Assembly (NCBI GenBank): GCA_903644035.1
Contig: CAHJXG010000074.1
Span: 1-7,503 of the forward strand
DNA: 7,503 nt
Direction of reading: 5' to 3'
From: Rhodospirillales bacterium
Lineage (GTDB): Bacteria > Pseudomonadota > Alphaproteobacteria > Acetobacterales > Acetobacteraceae
Each line of letters begins with the position of its first letter. Position 1 is the first letter of the stretch. This document shows positions 1 through 5,630 of the stretch, piece by piece. The translations under genes were made by a program, and so were the position numbers. The notes under the pieces are model-generated. The model had not been told where the DNA came from, made no database searches, and worked only from the letters and a program-made list of their open reading frames with translations.

Positions 1-1497
1 GGTCGCCGTGAGGCCGGCGGCGGCGGCAACGGCCGCAAGCCCCTCGACGGGAACGTTCCCAGGGACGTCCGGCACGCTGTTCGAGGCCTTGAAGGTGTAG
101 TTGGCGATCTCGGCCGCGTACTGCTCCGTGGGATTGCCGCCGGCGGCGACCACGGCCGCATACTGCGGCGGCGTCAGCACGGGCGGCTGCTTCTGGATGA
201 CGGTCACGCTGTCCACCGTCGAGCCGTCGTTCGACAGGCCGTAAGCGACGTTGCGGGCGGCATCGATGGTGTAGAGCTTGCCGTCCGCACCCTGGACGAC
301 GTCATAGAGGTTGCTTTCGGTGTTGTACAGGGTCGTCGCGCCGTCGGGCCCGTTCGCCGCCGCATACTCAAGGGCGTTGAACGCGGGCGTGTAGGTGGCC
401 TGCGACGGGTCCTCGCCGAACAGCCCGTCGAGCTTCAGGATGCCCTGCAGGCTCTCGCCGATGGGGCCGACCGCGGCGGCCGTCTCCGGTGCAAGCCCGC
501 CGCCGGAAGCGATGTAGGCGGTGCCGTCCGGGGTGATGGTGAGGGCGTTCGCGCCGATCGAGATGACACGGTCCTCGCCGGTCGTCGGGTTGAACTCCCG
601 GAAGGAGGGAAGGCCCGTGTAGATGCGGTCCTGGCCGCCAGCCGGGCTGGTGATGTCCACCTTGGTGATCGCGCCGGTGTAGCCGCCGCGCTCGCTGACC
701 AGGCCGGGGATGAACGGGATCACGGGCGCGCTGGCCGCGTCGGGCGAGTCAGCCGGGGTGCCGACGCCCTGCTCGAGCACATAGAGGTTGCCGTCGGGAC
801 CGAACGACAGGCCGCGCGGGTTGGCCAGGCCGCTTGCGACGACCGTGCTGGTGGTGGCGCCGGTGGCCGGGTCGGTGGAGTAGCGCAGCACCTCGCCGTT
901 GGTGGTGTCGGCATTGTTGATCGCGACATAGATGTCGCCGTTCTTCTGGTCCACGAGCAGGTAGTTGGGCAGCTTCAGCTCGTCGCCTGAGATCGTCTTG
1001 CGGACGCCGTCCGTCGAGACCTGGATCAGCTTGCCGGGCGGCAGGGCGGCCGGGTCCAGGGTCGGGTCGTAGATCTCGTTGGAGTTGATGTATTCCAGGA
1101 CGTACATGTCGCCCGTGGTGTTGTTGAAGCCGATGCTCTGGATTTCCTCAAAGCCGTTGGCATAGACCTGCGGCACGCCGCTGGGCGTCGTGCCGTCGAA
1201 GCCGGTCGTGACCGTCGGGTCGGCGATGCGGTAGACGTTCGCGTAGCCGGTCGGATAGGGGATGGCGCTCAGGCCGCTGACATAGAGCGCGCCGTCCGGG
1301 CCGACCGCCGCGGCCGTCGTCACAGGCTCCGTCTGCCGGGTGAAGAAGCCGGTGTTGCCGCTTGAGTATTGCGGCGGCAGGGTCGGGGTCGTCACGCCGA
1401 CCGTGCTGCCCCCGACGGACGTCCCGCCGCTGCCACCGCCGCCGGGTGCTGCGCCGGTCGCGCTCGGGTCAGCGGTAGAGGTGGTTGTGTCACTCAT
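1..1497 (-). CDS. ScyD/ScyE-family-like beta-propeller protein (3' end beyond window)
   Basis: The first 499 residues are open to the left edge, so the C-terminus is missing. Blade-like segments recur: GPDGALYVSGL (66-76), TGDMYVLEY (128-136), NGDIYVAI (186-193), NPRGLSFGPDGNLYVLEQ (226-243), TPDGTAYIASGG (322-333) and ADGKLYTID (404-412). This is the NHL/SMP-30-like propeller pattern. The segments ASGLANPRGLSFGPDGNLYV and YNTESNLYDVVQGADGKLYT match my memory of the ScyD/ScyE family, named after the cyanobacterial scytonemin cluster but widespread elsewhere with unknown function. Residues 3-36 are a Ser/Thr/Gly-rich, disordered-looking segment. No hydrophobic signal peptide is visible, although family members are usually exported, so this protein may leave by another route or stay inside. 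ATG at 1497 is preferred because a GGAG lies 7 bases upstream. An in-frame ATG at 1503 would sit almost on top of that GGAG. No scytonemin biosynthesis gene is nearby, so no pigment role is implied. The fold is confident; the molecular function is unknown. Confidence 0.85.
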   Translation of the reverse strand, partial: MSDTTTSTADPSATGAAPGGGGSGGTSVGGSTVGVTTPTLPPQYSSGNTGFFTRQTEPVTTAAAVGPDGALYVSGLSAIPYPTGYANVYRIADPTVTTGFDGTTPSGVPQVYANGFEEIQSIGFNNTTGDMYVLEYINSNEIYDPTLDPAALPPGKLIQVSTDGVRKTISGDELKLPNYLLVDQKNGDIYVAINNADTTNGEVLRYSTDPATGATTSTVVASGLANPRGLSFGPDGNLYVLEQGVGTPADSPDAASAPVIPFIPGLVSERGGYTGAITKVDITSPAGGQDRIYTGLPSFREFNPTTGEDRVISIGANALTITPDGTAYIASGGGLAPETAAAVGPIGESLQGILKLDGLFGEDPSQATYTPAFNALEYAAANGPDGATTLYNTESNLYDVVQGADGKLYTIDAARNVAYGLSNDGSTVDSVTVIQKQPPVLTPPQYAAVVAAGGNPTEQYAAEIANYTFKASNSVPDVPGNVPVEGLAAVAAAAGLTAT

Positions 1498-1504
1498 AGT
1501 CATA

Positions 1505-1508
1505 CTCC
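1505..1508 (-). promoter_or_regulatory. Ribosome binding site deciding the start of the beta-propeller gene
   Basis: GGAG on the minus strand lies 7 bases before ATG 1497. The competing in-frame ATG at 1503 is only 1 base from it. The spacing therefore selects 1497. Confidence 0.6.
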
Positions 1509-1524
1509 GGAAATATATATCAGA

Positions 1525-1552
1525 TCAATACAGCACTATTACAGCCGCACAA
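1525..1552 (-). promoter_or_regulatory. Candidate promoter of the beta-propeller gene
   Basis: On the minus strand, TTGTGC (1552-1547) and TATTGA (1530-1525) are separated by 16 bases, giving a sigma-70-like pair with an expected start near 1518 and a short leader. Both hexamers are imperfect and the region is AT-rich, so a chance match is possible. Confidence 0.2.
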
Positions 1553-1706
1553 CTTGGAAGTAGCGCGGTTGATTCGGTCAGCAAGACCCGTTTGAGCCGT
1601 GCCGCGATGATATGTGAGTTGTTGACGCAACCCAATCCCGTAAGTGCAGTGCGGGATCACGATTTCGACTAACTTTGGCTGGGATTCAGCATGCTCAAGA
1701 TTAGAG

Positions 1707-1757
1707 CTTGGAGTTTCATATGATAATACTTGGAGTCACATATGATATTCTATGATA
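1707..1757. repeat. Two 19-bp direct repeats at 22-bp spacing plus a third TATGATA
   Basis: The sequence CTTGGAGTTTCATATGATA (1707-1725) recurs as CTTGGAGTCACATATGATA (1729-1747), with 17 of 19 bases identical and 22 bases from start to start. A third TATGATA follows at 1751-1757. Each long copy contains the palindrome CATATG. Each also contains GGAG, six bases, then ATG, which is a ribosome-binding-site-plus-start arrangement on the plus strand. Spacing of about two helical turns would suit a DNA-binding protein. A chance duplication or slippage product is also possible. Confidence 0.6.
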
Positions 1758-1947
1758 CAATATTTGTTAACGTGAGTTGGGGATTATGTGATGCCGCGGG
1801 ATCGGGTTCCGAAACCCTCAGGCAGCCGAGCGTGCGGCCAGCCTCCCTGCGACATCGCCGACCGGCCCCGGACACGGGCATCCCCGGCCACCAGGAGCAT
1901 GGTGAAGCCCTTGCAGCATCAGAGAACGTTTTCTGAGAGGATTGGCG

Positions 1948-1966
1948 GAGCGCCGGATCGGCGCTC
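1948..1966 (-). terminator. Hairpin downstream of the 81-residue gene, possible terminator
   Basis: GAGCGCCG (1948-1955) and CGGCGCTC (1959-1966) form a perfect 8-bp stem with a GAT loop. It lies about 67 bases past the stop of the minus-strand gene ending at 2033. No T-run follows in either direction, so it is not a canonical intrinsic terminator. It may be a pause or RNA-stability element. Confidence 0.3.
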
Positions 1967-2032
1967 GTTGACCGGCACAGCCCTATGGCGGCCCGGCTTG
2001 TGGCGTCTTGGCTGTCTTGGACAGGCCCAGGC

Positions 2033-2278
2033 TCAGTCGAACTGCTGCCGTATCCAGTTCTGCGCCATGTCGAGGTCGCTGAAGATCGGTGCGACCACAT
2101 GGGCGCAGGGCCCAAACCCGGCCTCCAGGAACCAGGCGCCGAGCAGCCCGGCATGGGACAGATCGTCAAGGCGCACCAGCACGGCAACCAGCCGACCGTC
2201 AGCCAGCACCAACTGCCCGTCCTGATCCCCACTGCCGGTATGCACGGGCACTGGGTGCAGCAGCAATTCTACCGGCAT
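2033..2278 (-). CDS. Conserved-looking small hypothetical protein, 81 aa
   Basis: The function is unknown. The protein has a variable N-terminus, then a core that reads as real protein: ADGRLVAVLVRLDD (26-39), GAWFLEAGFGPC (47-58), PIFSDLDMAQNWIRQQF (64-80). The alternation suggests a short beta-rich domain ending in an amphipathic helix. From memory, similar small proteins with a DGRLVAVLVRL core and a WxLEAGFGPC motif are common as hypothetical proteins in alphaproteobacteria, but this was not searched. The gene begins 30 bases after the stop of the Crp/Fnr-type gene on the same strand, so co-transcription is likely. A strong AAAAAGGAG lies upstream: GGAG at 2293-2290 is 11 bases from ATG 2278, slightly long. 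Two nearer ATGs (2286, 2283) open only a 4-5 codon frame that closes at TAG. No signal peptide or membrane segment is seen. Confidence 0.7.
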   Translation of the reverse strand: MPVELLLHPVPVHTGSGDQDGQLVLADGRLVAVLVRLDDLSHAGLLGAWFLEAGFGPCAHVVAPIFSDLDMAQNWIRQQFD

Positions 2279-2308
2279 GCCATCATCGGCTCCTTTTTGC
2301 CTGGGCCT

Positions 2309-3040
2309 TTACGCGGCGGGCACGGCGCGTTGATGCAGGTAGCCCGGATCAAAGCCCCCGGCATGCCTCAGTCCGTCACGATCCAGAAGCACCAAGGTCC
2401 TTCCACGCGCTTCAACCAGTCCCTTGCTGCGCAGCTCCTGCAGCACCCGGTTGATATGCACGATCGACAAGCTCGTGGCGTCGGCCAGTTCGGCCGCGGT
2501 GACCGGCAAGGTGCAGGTCTGATCGGGCGCCAACCCGACGGCCTGCAGCCGCGCGGCCATCTCGCACAGCAGATGCGCGGTCCGGGTATAGGCGGAGCGT
2601 TGCCCGAGATTGACCACCCACTCACGGAACACCGCCGCATCGACCAGCGTGTCCTGCCACAGCAGCCGGCCCAGCCCCGGCTCGTGCGTGATCCAGCCGA
2701 GCACCGTCGCGTGGGGGATCGGCGCCACCTCGAGCGGCGTGAGCGCCTCGATGTCATGGTCAAGCCTGCCGAGCAGCAGGCTGCTGAGGTCGAGGATGTC
2801 ACCTGGAAAATGAAAACTCATAATCTGCCGCCGCCCGTCCTGCATTGTCCTATAGCGGCACACCATGCCATCCAGCAACAGCAGGCAATGCGAGGAGCGC
2901 TGACCGTCACGCCTCAAATCCCGGCCGGTGTCGATCTTCTGGACGTCGATGGGAACATTTTCTAGAACTTGTCTCTCATCAAAAGACAACCTGCGGAATT
3001 GTTCCAGCTTACGTATTAAAAGTTCAATCCTGGCTGCCAC
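2309..3040 (-). CDS. Crp/Fnr-family transcriptional regulator, 243 aa
   Basis: This is a cytoplasmic DNA-binding regulator of normal family length. Residues about 25-130 form the cyclic-nucleotide-binding-like beta-roll, with SHCLLLLDGMVCRYR (50-64) and the turn FPGDILDLSSLLL (78-90). A dimerisation helix follows (about 130-170). The C-terminal winged helix-turn-helix has TAAELADATSLSIVHINRVL (181-200) continuing into QELRSKGLVE (201-210), where HINRVLQELRSKG is the recognition region. The Arg-Ser phosphate-binding pair of true cAMP receptors is absent after FPGD, and there is no N-terminal cysteine cluster as in oxygen-sensing Fnr. The effector is therefore unknown. The start is GTG at 3040 with only a weak AAGG-like site upstream. 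It must lie near here because the family's N-terminal helix follows at once. The gene is divergent from the dehydrogenase cluster and leads a two-gene unit. Regulation of that cluster or of itself is inference. Confidence 0.93.
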   Translation of the reverse strand: MAARIELLIRKLEQFRRLSFDERQVLENVPIDVQKIDTGRDLRRDGQRSSHCLLLLDGMVCRYRTMQDGRRQIMSFHFPGDILDLSSLLLGRLDHDIEALTPLEVAPIPHATVLGWITHEPGLGRLLWQDTLVDAAVFREWVVNLGQRSAYTRTAHLLCEMAARLQAVGLAPDQTCTLPVTAAELADATSLSIVHINRVLQELRSKGLVEARGRTLVLLDRDGLRHAGGFDPGYLHQRAVPAA

Positions 3041-3141
3041 GTCGTCTCTGCGCCTTCTGTCTTGATCATTCTTTGACCTGAGGTGATGACACAGCCAGAG
3101 TTGTCAAACGTACAATTTTGGTCGAGAACACACTTATTGTT

Positions 3142-3167
3142 GTTGACCTTTGACGCGTCACCTCAAC
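3142..3167. promoter_or_regulatory. Candidate operator: TGACGCGTCA palindrome with flanking TTGAC and TCAAC
   Basis: TGACGCGTCA (3151-3160) is a perfect 10-bp palindrome. It is flanked by GTTGA (3142-3146) and TCAAC (3163-3167), which are complementary but asymmetrically spaced. TTGAC occurs at 3143-3147 and again at 3150-3154. It lies about 110 bases upstream of the regulator's start and about 310 upstream of the dehydrogenase start. It matches neither the CRP (TGTGA-N6-TCACA) nor the FNR (TTGAT-N4-ATCAA) consensus, so the cognate regulator is unknown. Confidence 0.3.
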
Positions 3168-3458
3168 CCGGCGAGCGCTTCTCAGCGGCTCCAAGCCCCT
3201 CAAGCCGGTCCTGCCCGCGTCCAGCCGGGCCGTTGGGACTGATTTGCGAGACGCGGCCTTCTCATAATCGGGAACGCACGCTTGACGACAGGCGCCTGGC
3301 CCCCGTACCGTTGCTGCCGCAACACGATGTGCTCAACCGGAAACGCTGGCATCCAAGCCGCGCCGCCGGCAGCGGAGACAGGCCGGATGACTCAGGTCAA
3401 CAGCGGCGAGGCGCCGCAAGTGGACGCGGCGCATGGCTTTGCAGCCCAGTTCCCCCTT

Positions 3459-3465
3459 GGAGAGG
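3459..3465 (+). promoter_or_regulatory. Ribosome binding site deciding the dehydrogenase start
   Basis: GGAGAGG lies 6 bases before GTG 3472. It selects that GTG over the in-frame ATG at 3433, which has no comparable site and would add 13 residues ahead of the normal family N-terminus. Confidence 0.7.
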
Positions 3466-3471
3466 CCGAAC

Positions 3472-4290
3472 GTGACAAGCTCGCTTGAGGGACGCATCGC
3501 CGTCGTCACCGGCGGCGCAAGCGGCATTGGCGAGGCATGCGCGCGTGACCTGGCCGCACGCGGCGCGCAGGTCGTGGTGGCCGACATCGACGAGGCGCGC
3601 GCCCTGGCCGTCGCCGTCACCATCCCGCGCGCCGTGGCCGGCCGCCTCGACGTGACCCGGCCGGACGACGTCGAGGGGGTGGCGGACTGGGTCGAGCGCG
3701 AGTACGGCTTCCCCGCCATCCTCGTCACCTCCGCCGGCGTGCTGCAGCCGCCGCTGCCGCCCGAGGCGCTGCCGATCAAGACCTGGGACCATGTCGTCGC
3801 CGTGGACCAGCGCGGCGTGTATCTGAGCTGCGTCGCCTTCGGCCGGCGCATGGCGCGGCGCGGCGGCGGCGCCATCGTCAACATCGCCTCCATCGCCGGG
3901 CTGCGCTCGATGCCGCTTCATGCCTACGCGCCGGCCAAGGCGGCGGTCATCGGCATGACGCAGGCCCTCGCCGCCGAGTGGGGCCGGTCCGGCGTGCGGG
4001 TCAACGCTGTGGCGCCGGGCTTTGTCATGACCCCGGCGCTGCAGGCCGCCGTCGATGCCGGGCAGCGGGACCCGGCGGCGCTGGCGGAGGCCTCCGCCAT
4101 GGGACGCCTGGTGGCAGTCGGGGAGATCGCCCAGGCGTGCGGCTTCCTCGCCTCCGACGAGGCGTCGGGGATCACCGGGATCACCCTGCCGGTCGATGCG
4201 GGCTGGCTGGTCGCCGGGTCCTGGCAGGGCTACGGCGGCCTGCGGCCGGCGCGGGGCCAGGACGCCGCGCCTGATCCCGAGATGCCCTGA
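3472..4290 (+). CDS. Short-chain dehydrogenase/reductase (classical SDR), 272 aa
   Basis: This should be a cytoplasmic NAD(P)-dependent oxidoreductase acting on an alcohol or ketone group; the substrate is unknown. A Rossmann fold starts at residue 7 with the glycine motif TGGASGIG (13-20). Asp38 at the end of the second strand (VVVADID) favours NAD(H) over NADP(H). The active site shows Ser140 (NIAS), Tyr152 and Lys156 (YAPAK). PGFVMTP follows, with the usual C-terminal LPVDAGW segment. Two departures from the family are visible: the NNAG motif reads TSAG (86-89), and the usual Asn of the catalytic tetrad appears to be Asp112 (VDQRGVY). The last ~20 residues form a Gly/Pro/Arg-rich tail. The GTG start is set by GGAGAGG 6 bases upstream. 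It is the first gene of a plus-strand cluster and probably acts on a metabolite of the ligand bound by the downstream substrate-binding protein. That link is inference. Confidence 0.93.
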   Translation: MTSSLEGRIAVVTGGASGIGEACARDLAARGAQVVVADIDEARALAVAVTIPRAVAGRLDVTRPDDVEGVADWVEREYGFPAILVTSAGVLQPPLPPEALPIKTWDHVVAVDQRGVYLSCVAFGRRMARRGGGAIVNIASIAGLRSMPLHAYAPAKAAVIGMTQALAAEWGRSGVRVNAVAPGFVMTPALQAAVDAGQRDPAALAEASAMGRLVAVGEIAQACGFLASDEASGITGITLPVDAGWLVAGSWQGYGGLRPARGQDAAPDPEMP

Positions 4291-4331
4291 CCCGGCGCCG
4301 TCCGGGGCGACGACTTGGCAAGGCGTGACTT

Positions 4332-4347
4332 GAACGCGCGCGCGTTC
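4332..4347. promoter_or_regulatory. Perfect 16-bp palindrome in the dehydrogenase/binding-protein gap
   Basis: GAACGCGCGCGCGTTC is fully self-complementary. It lies in the 107-base gap between the dehydrogenase stop and the binding-protein start, 50 bases before the latter. As DNA it could be an operator. As RNA it could form a 6-bp stem with a GCGC loop that protects or attenuates the downstream message. No T-run follows, so an intrinsic terminator is unlikely. Confidence 0.4.
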
Positions 4348-4385
4348 CCACGCACGATCCCGCATCGGCCAACCATAAAGCCATG

Positions 4386-4391
4386 AGAGGA
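4386..4391 (+). promoter_or_regulatory. Ribosome binding site deciding the binding-protein start
   Basis: AGAGGA lies 6 bases before ATG 4398. It sits inside the extra codons of the alternative in-frame ATG at 4383, which has no such site of its own. The later ATG is therefore preferred. Confidence 0.65.
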
Positions 4392-4397
4392 TCGTCC

Positions 4398-5630
4398 ATG
4401 ACCATCACCCGCCGCGCGGCGCTCGGCGCCACCGCCGCATCGGCCCTGCTTCCCGGCCTGCCCCGTCGTGCGGCCGCACAGGGCGCGCCCATCCGCCTGG
4501 GCGTGCTGAACGACCAGTCCGGCACCTACCGCGACGACACCGGGCCGCTCTCGGTGCTGTGCGTGCGGCAGGCGGTGGAGGAGTTCGCCAAGCTGCACCC
4601 CGAGGTCAAGGTCGAGGTGCTGTCGGCCGACCACCAGAACAAGCCCGACATCGGTGCCGGCATCGCCCGGCGCTGGTTCGACGAGGGCGGCGTGGACGTG
4701 GTCCTCGACGTGCCGACCAGCTCGGTGGCCCTCGCGGTCAACACGGTCTGCCGGGAGAAGAACAAGGTCTACCTGAACTCCGGCGCCGCCACGACCGACC
4801 TGACGGGCGCGCAGTGCAGCCCGAACACGGTGCACTGGACCTACGACACCTACATGCTGGCGAAGTCGACCGGCAGCGCCATGGTGAAGTCGGGCGGCGA
4901 TTCCTGGTTCTTCATCACCGCCGACTACGTGTTCGGCCAGCAGCTCCAGCGCGACACCGCGCGCTTCGTGCAGGAGGCCGGCGGCAAGGTGCTGGGCGCG
5001 CGGACCTACCCGTTCCCGGAGACCACGGACTTCAGCTCGCTGCTGCTGCAGGCGCAGGCGTCGGGCGCCAAGGTGCTGGGCCTCTGCAACTCCGGCAACG
5101 ACACGGTGAACTGCATCAAGCAGGCGCACGAGTTCGGGCTGACCAAGTTCATGAAGGTCGCGGCGATGCTGATGTATGACGGCAACGTGCGCTCGGTGGG
5201 CCTCGAGGACAGCCAGGGGCTGGTGATGACCGGAAGCTTCTACTGGGACCTGAACGACCGCACGCGGATGTTCTGGGAACGGATCAAGCCCAAGACCCCG
5301 TCGCATCCGCCCAACATGATCCAGGCCGGGTGCTACGCGGCGACGCTGCACTACCTGAAGACGGCGGCGTCGCTCGGCACGGCGGCGGCGAAGGCGGACG
5401 GGCAGGCGGCGGTCGCGCACATGAAGTCGATGCCGACCGACGACGACTGCTTCGGCGCCGGGCGCATCCGGGAGGACGGGCGCAAGATCCACCCGTCCTA
5501 CCTGATGCAGGTCAAGACGCTGGCCGAAAGCAAGGGGCCGCTCGACGTACTGAAGCTGGCCGCGACGACGCCCGCCGACGCGGCGTTCCGGCCGACGAGC
5601 GAGGGCGGGTGCAGCCTGGTCAAGAGCTGA
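4398..5630 (+). CDS. LivK-type ABC transporter substrate-binding protein (type I periplasmic fold), 410 aa
   Basis: This is a periplasmic ligand-binding component of a branched-chain-amino-acid-type (HAAT) ABC importer. Many relatives bind organic or aromatic acids, so the ligand is uncertain. An N-terminal export signal with twin arginines (TRRAALG, 4-10), a short Ala/Leu stretch and RRAAAQ fits cleavage after residue 27, possibly by the Tat route. The mature part begins PIRLGVLNDQSGTY, the usual first strand of the family. VEVLSADHQNKPDIG, DVPTSSVALAV, HWTYDTY, FFITADYVFG and TDFSSLLLQAQASGAKVLGL follow in the expected order, and the protein ends in the family-like GGCSLVKS. Length is normal. 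Eight cysteines are present, high for this family but even in number. No permease or ATPase gene is in the window, so partners are encoded elsewhere or just outside. The stop codon overlaps the next start by one base, so translation is probably coupled. Confidence 0.93.
   Translation: MTITRRAALGATAASALLPGLPRRAAAQGAPIRLGVLNDQSGTYRDDTGPLSVLCVRQAVEEFAKLHPEVKVEVLSADHQNKPDIGAGIARRWFDEGGVDVVLDVPTSSVALAVNTVCREKNKVYLNSGAATTDLTGAQCSPNTVHWTYDTYMLAKSTGSAMVKSGGDSWFFITADYVFGQQLQRDTARFVQEAGGKVLGARTYPFPETTDFSSLLLQAQASGAKVLGLCNSGNDTVNCIKQAHEFGLTKFMKVAAMLMYDGNVRSVGLEDSQGLVMTGSFYWDLNDRTRMFWERIKPKTPSHPPNMIQAGCYAATLHYLKTAASLGTAAAKADGQAAVAHMKSMPTDDDCFGAGRIREDGRKIHPSYLMQVKTLAESKGPLDVLKLAATTPADAAFRPTSEGGCSLVKS

Larger units (their letters stand above)
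1504..2032. other. Gene-poor region with an AT-rich island
   Basis: No convincing protein gene is seen in these 529 bases. From 1504 to about 1790 the DNA is visibly AT-richer than the flanks, with runs such as AAATATATAT and TGATACAATATTTGTTAA. It holds the tandem repeat at 1707-1757 and a loose inverted repeat, ATCCCG (1635-1640) facing CGGGAT (1652-1657). After about 1790 the composition returns abruptly to GC-rich, non-repetitive sequence with a hairpin at 1948-1966. Part of it must hold the promoter of the minus-strand gene at 1-1497. The rest is unexplained and may be decayed sequence. An open frame at 1742-1936 is discussed in the findings. Confidence 0.6.
3041..3471. other. Divergent intergenic region between the regulator and the catabolic cluster
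   Basis: These 431 bases should hold promoters in both directions. The left part (3041-3165) is less GC-rich and contains TGATCA (3063-3068), TTGT/ACAA arms (3101-3104 and 3112-3115), a perfect minus-strand -35 word TTGACA (3107-3102) without a good -10, and the TTGAC/TGACGCGTCA cluster near 3143-3160. The right part (3170-3471) is GC-rich. It has a palindrome CAGGCGCCTG (3289-3298) and a weak plus-strand -10-like CATAAT (3263-3268). No RNA gene or convincing full-length protein is visible. Longer open frames here have unnatural composition. Confidence 0.55.

Noticed and set aside
1635..1657. ATCCCG/CGGGAT inverted repeat as a terminator or riboswitch stem
   Set aside because: Only six pairs around an 11-base loop, no T-run and no conserved riboswitch core.
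1750..2232. A 160-codon minus-strand open frame overlapping the 81-residue gene
   Set aside because: It is Trp/Cys/Ser-rich and motif-free, in a different frame from the protein-like 81-residue product, and lacks a good ribosome binding site.
1985..2965. A 326-codon plus-strand open frame across the regulator and the small gene
   Set aside because: It is antisense to two convincing minus-strand proteins and is Gln/His/Arg/Pro-rich without any recognisable motif, a typical shadow of high-GC coding DNA.
2955..2989. Inverted repeats TTCTAGAA and TTGTCT/AGACAA near the start of the Crp/Fnr-type gene
   Set aside because: They lie inside its coding sequence, in the conserved N-terminal helix region, and are short enough to arise by chance. 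An autoregulatory role has no further support.
3061..3120. Classical CRP or FNR box in the divergent region
   Set aside because: Candidate half-sites (TTGAT, TTGT/ACAA) do not form the required symmetric spacing for either consensus.
3083..3475. A 130-codon plus-strand open frame filling the divergent region
   Set aside because: It is Pro/Arg/Ser-rich without a domain pattern and runs into the dehydrogenase start in another frame. It looks like non-coding DNA that happens to be open.
4230..5492. A 420-codon minus-strand open frame opposite the binding-protein gene
   Set aside because: It has His/Arg/Val-rich shadow composition, while the plus strand encodes a full LivK-type protein with a signal peptide and ribosome binding site.
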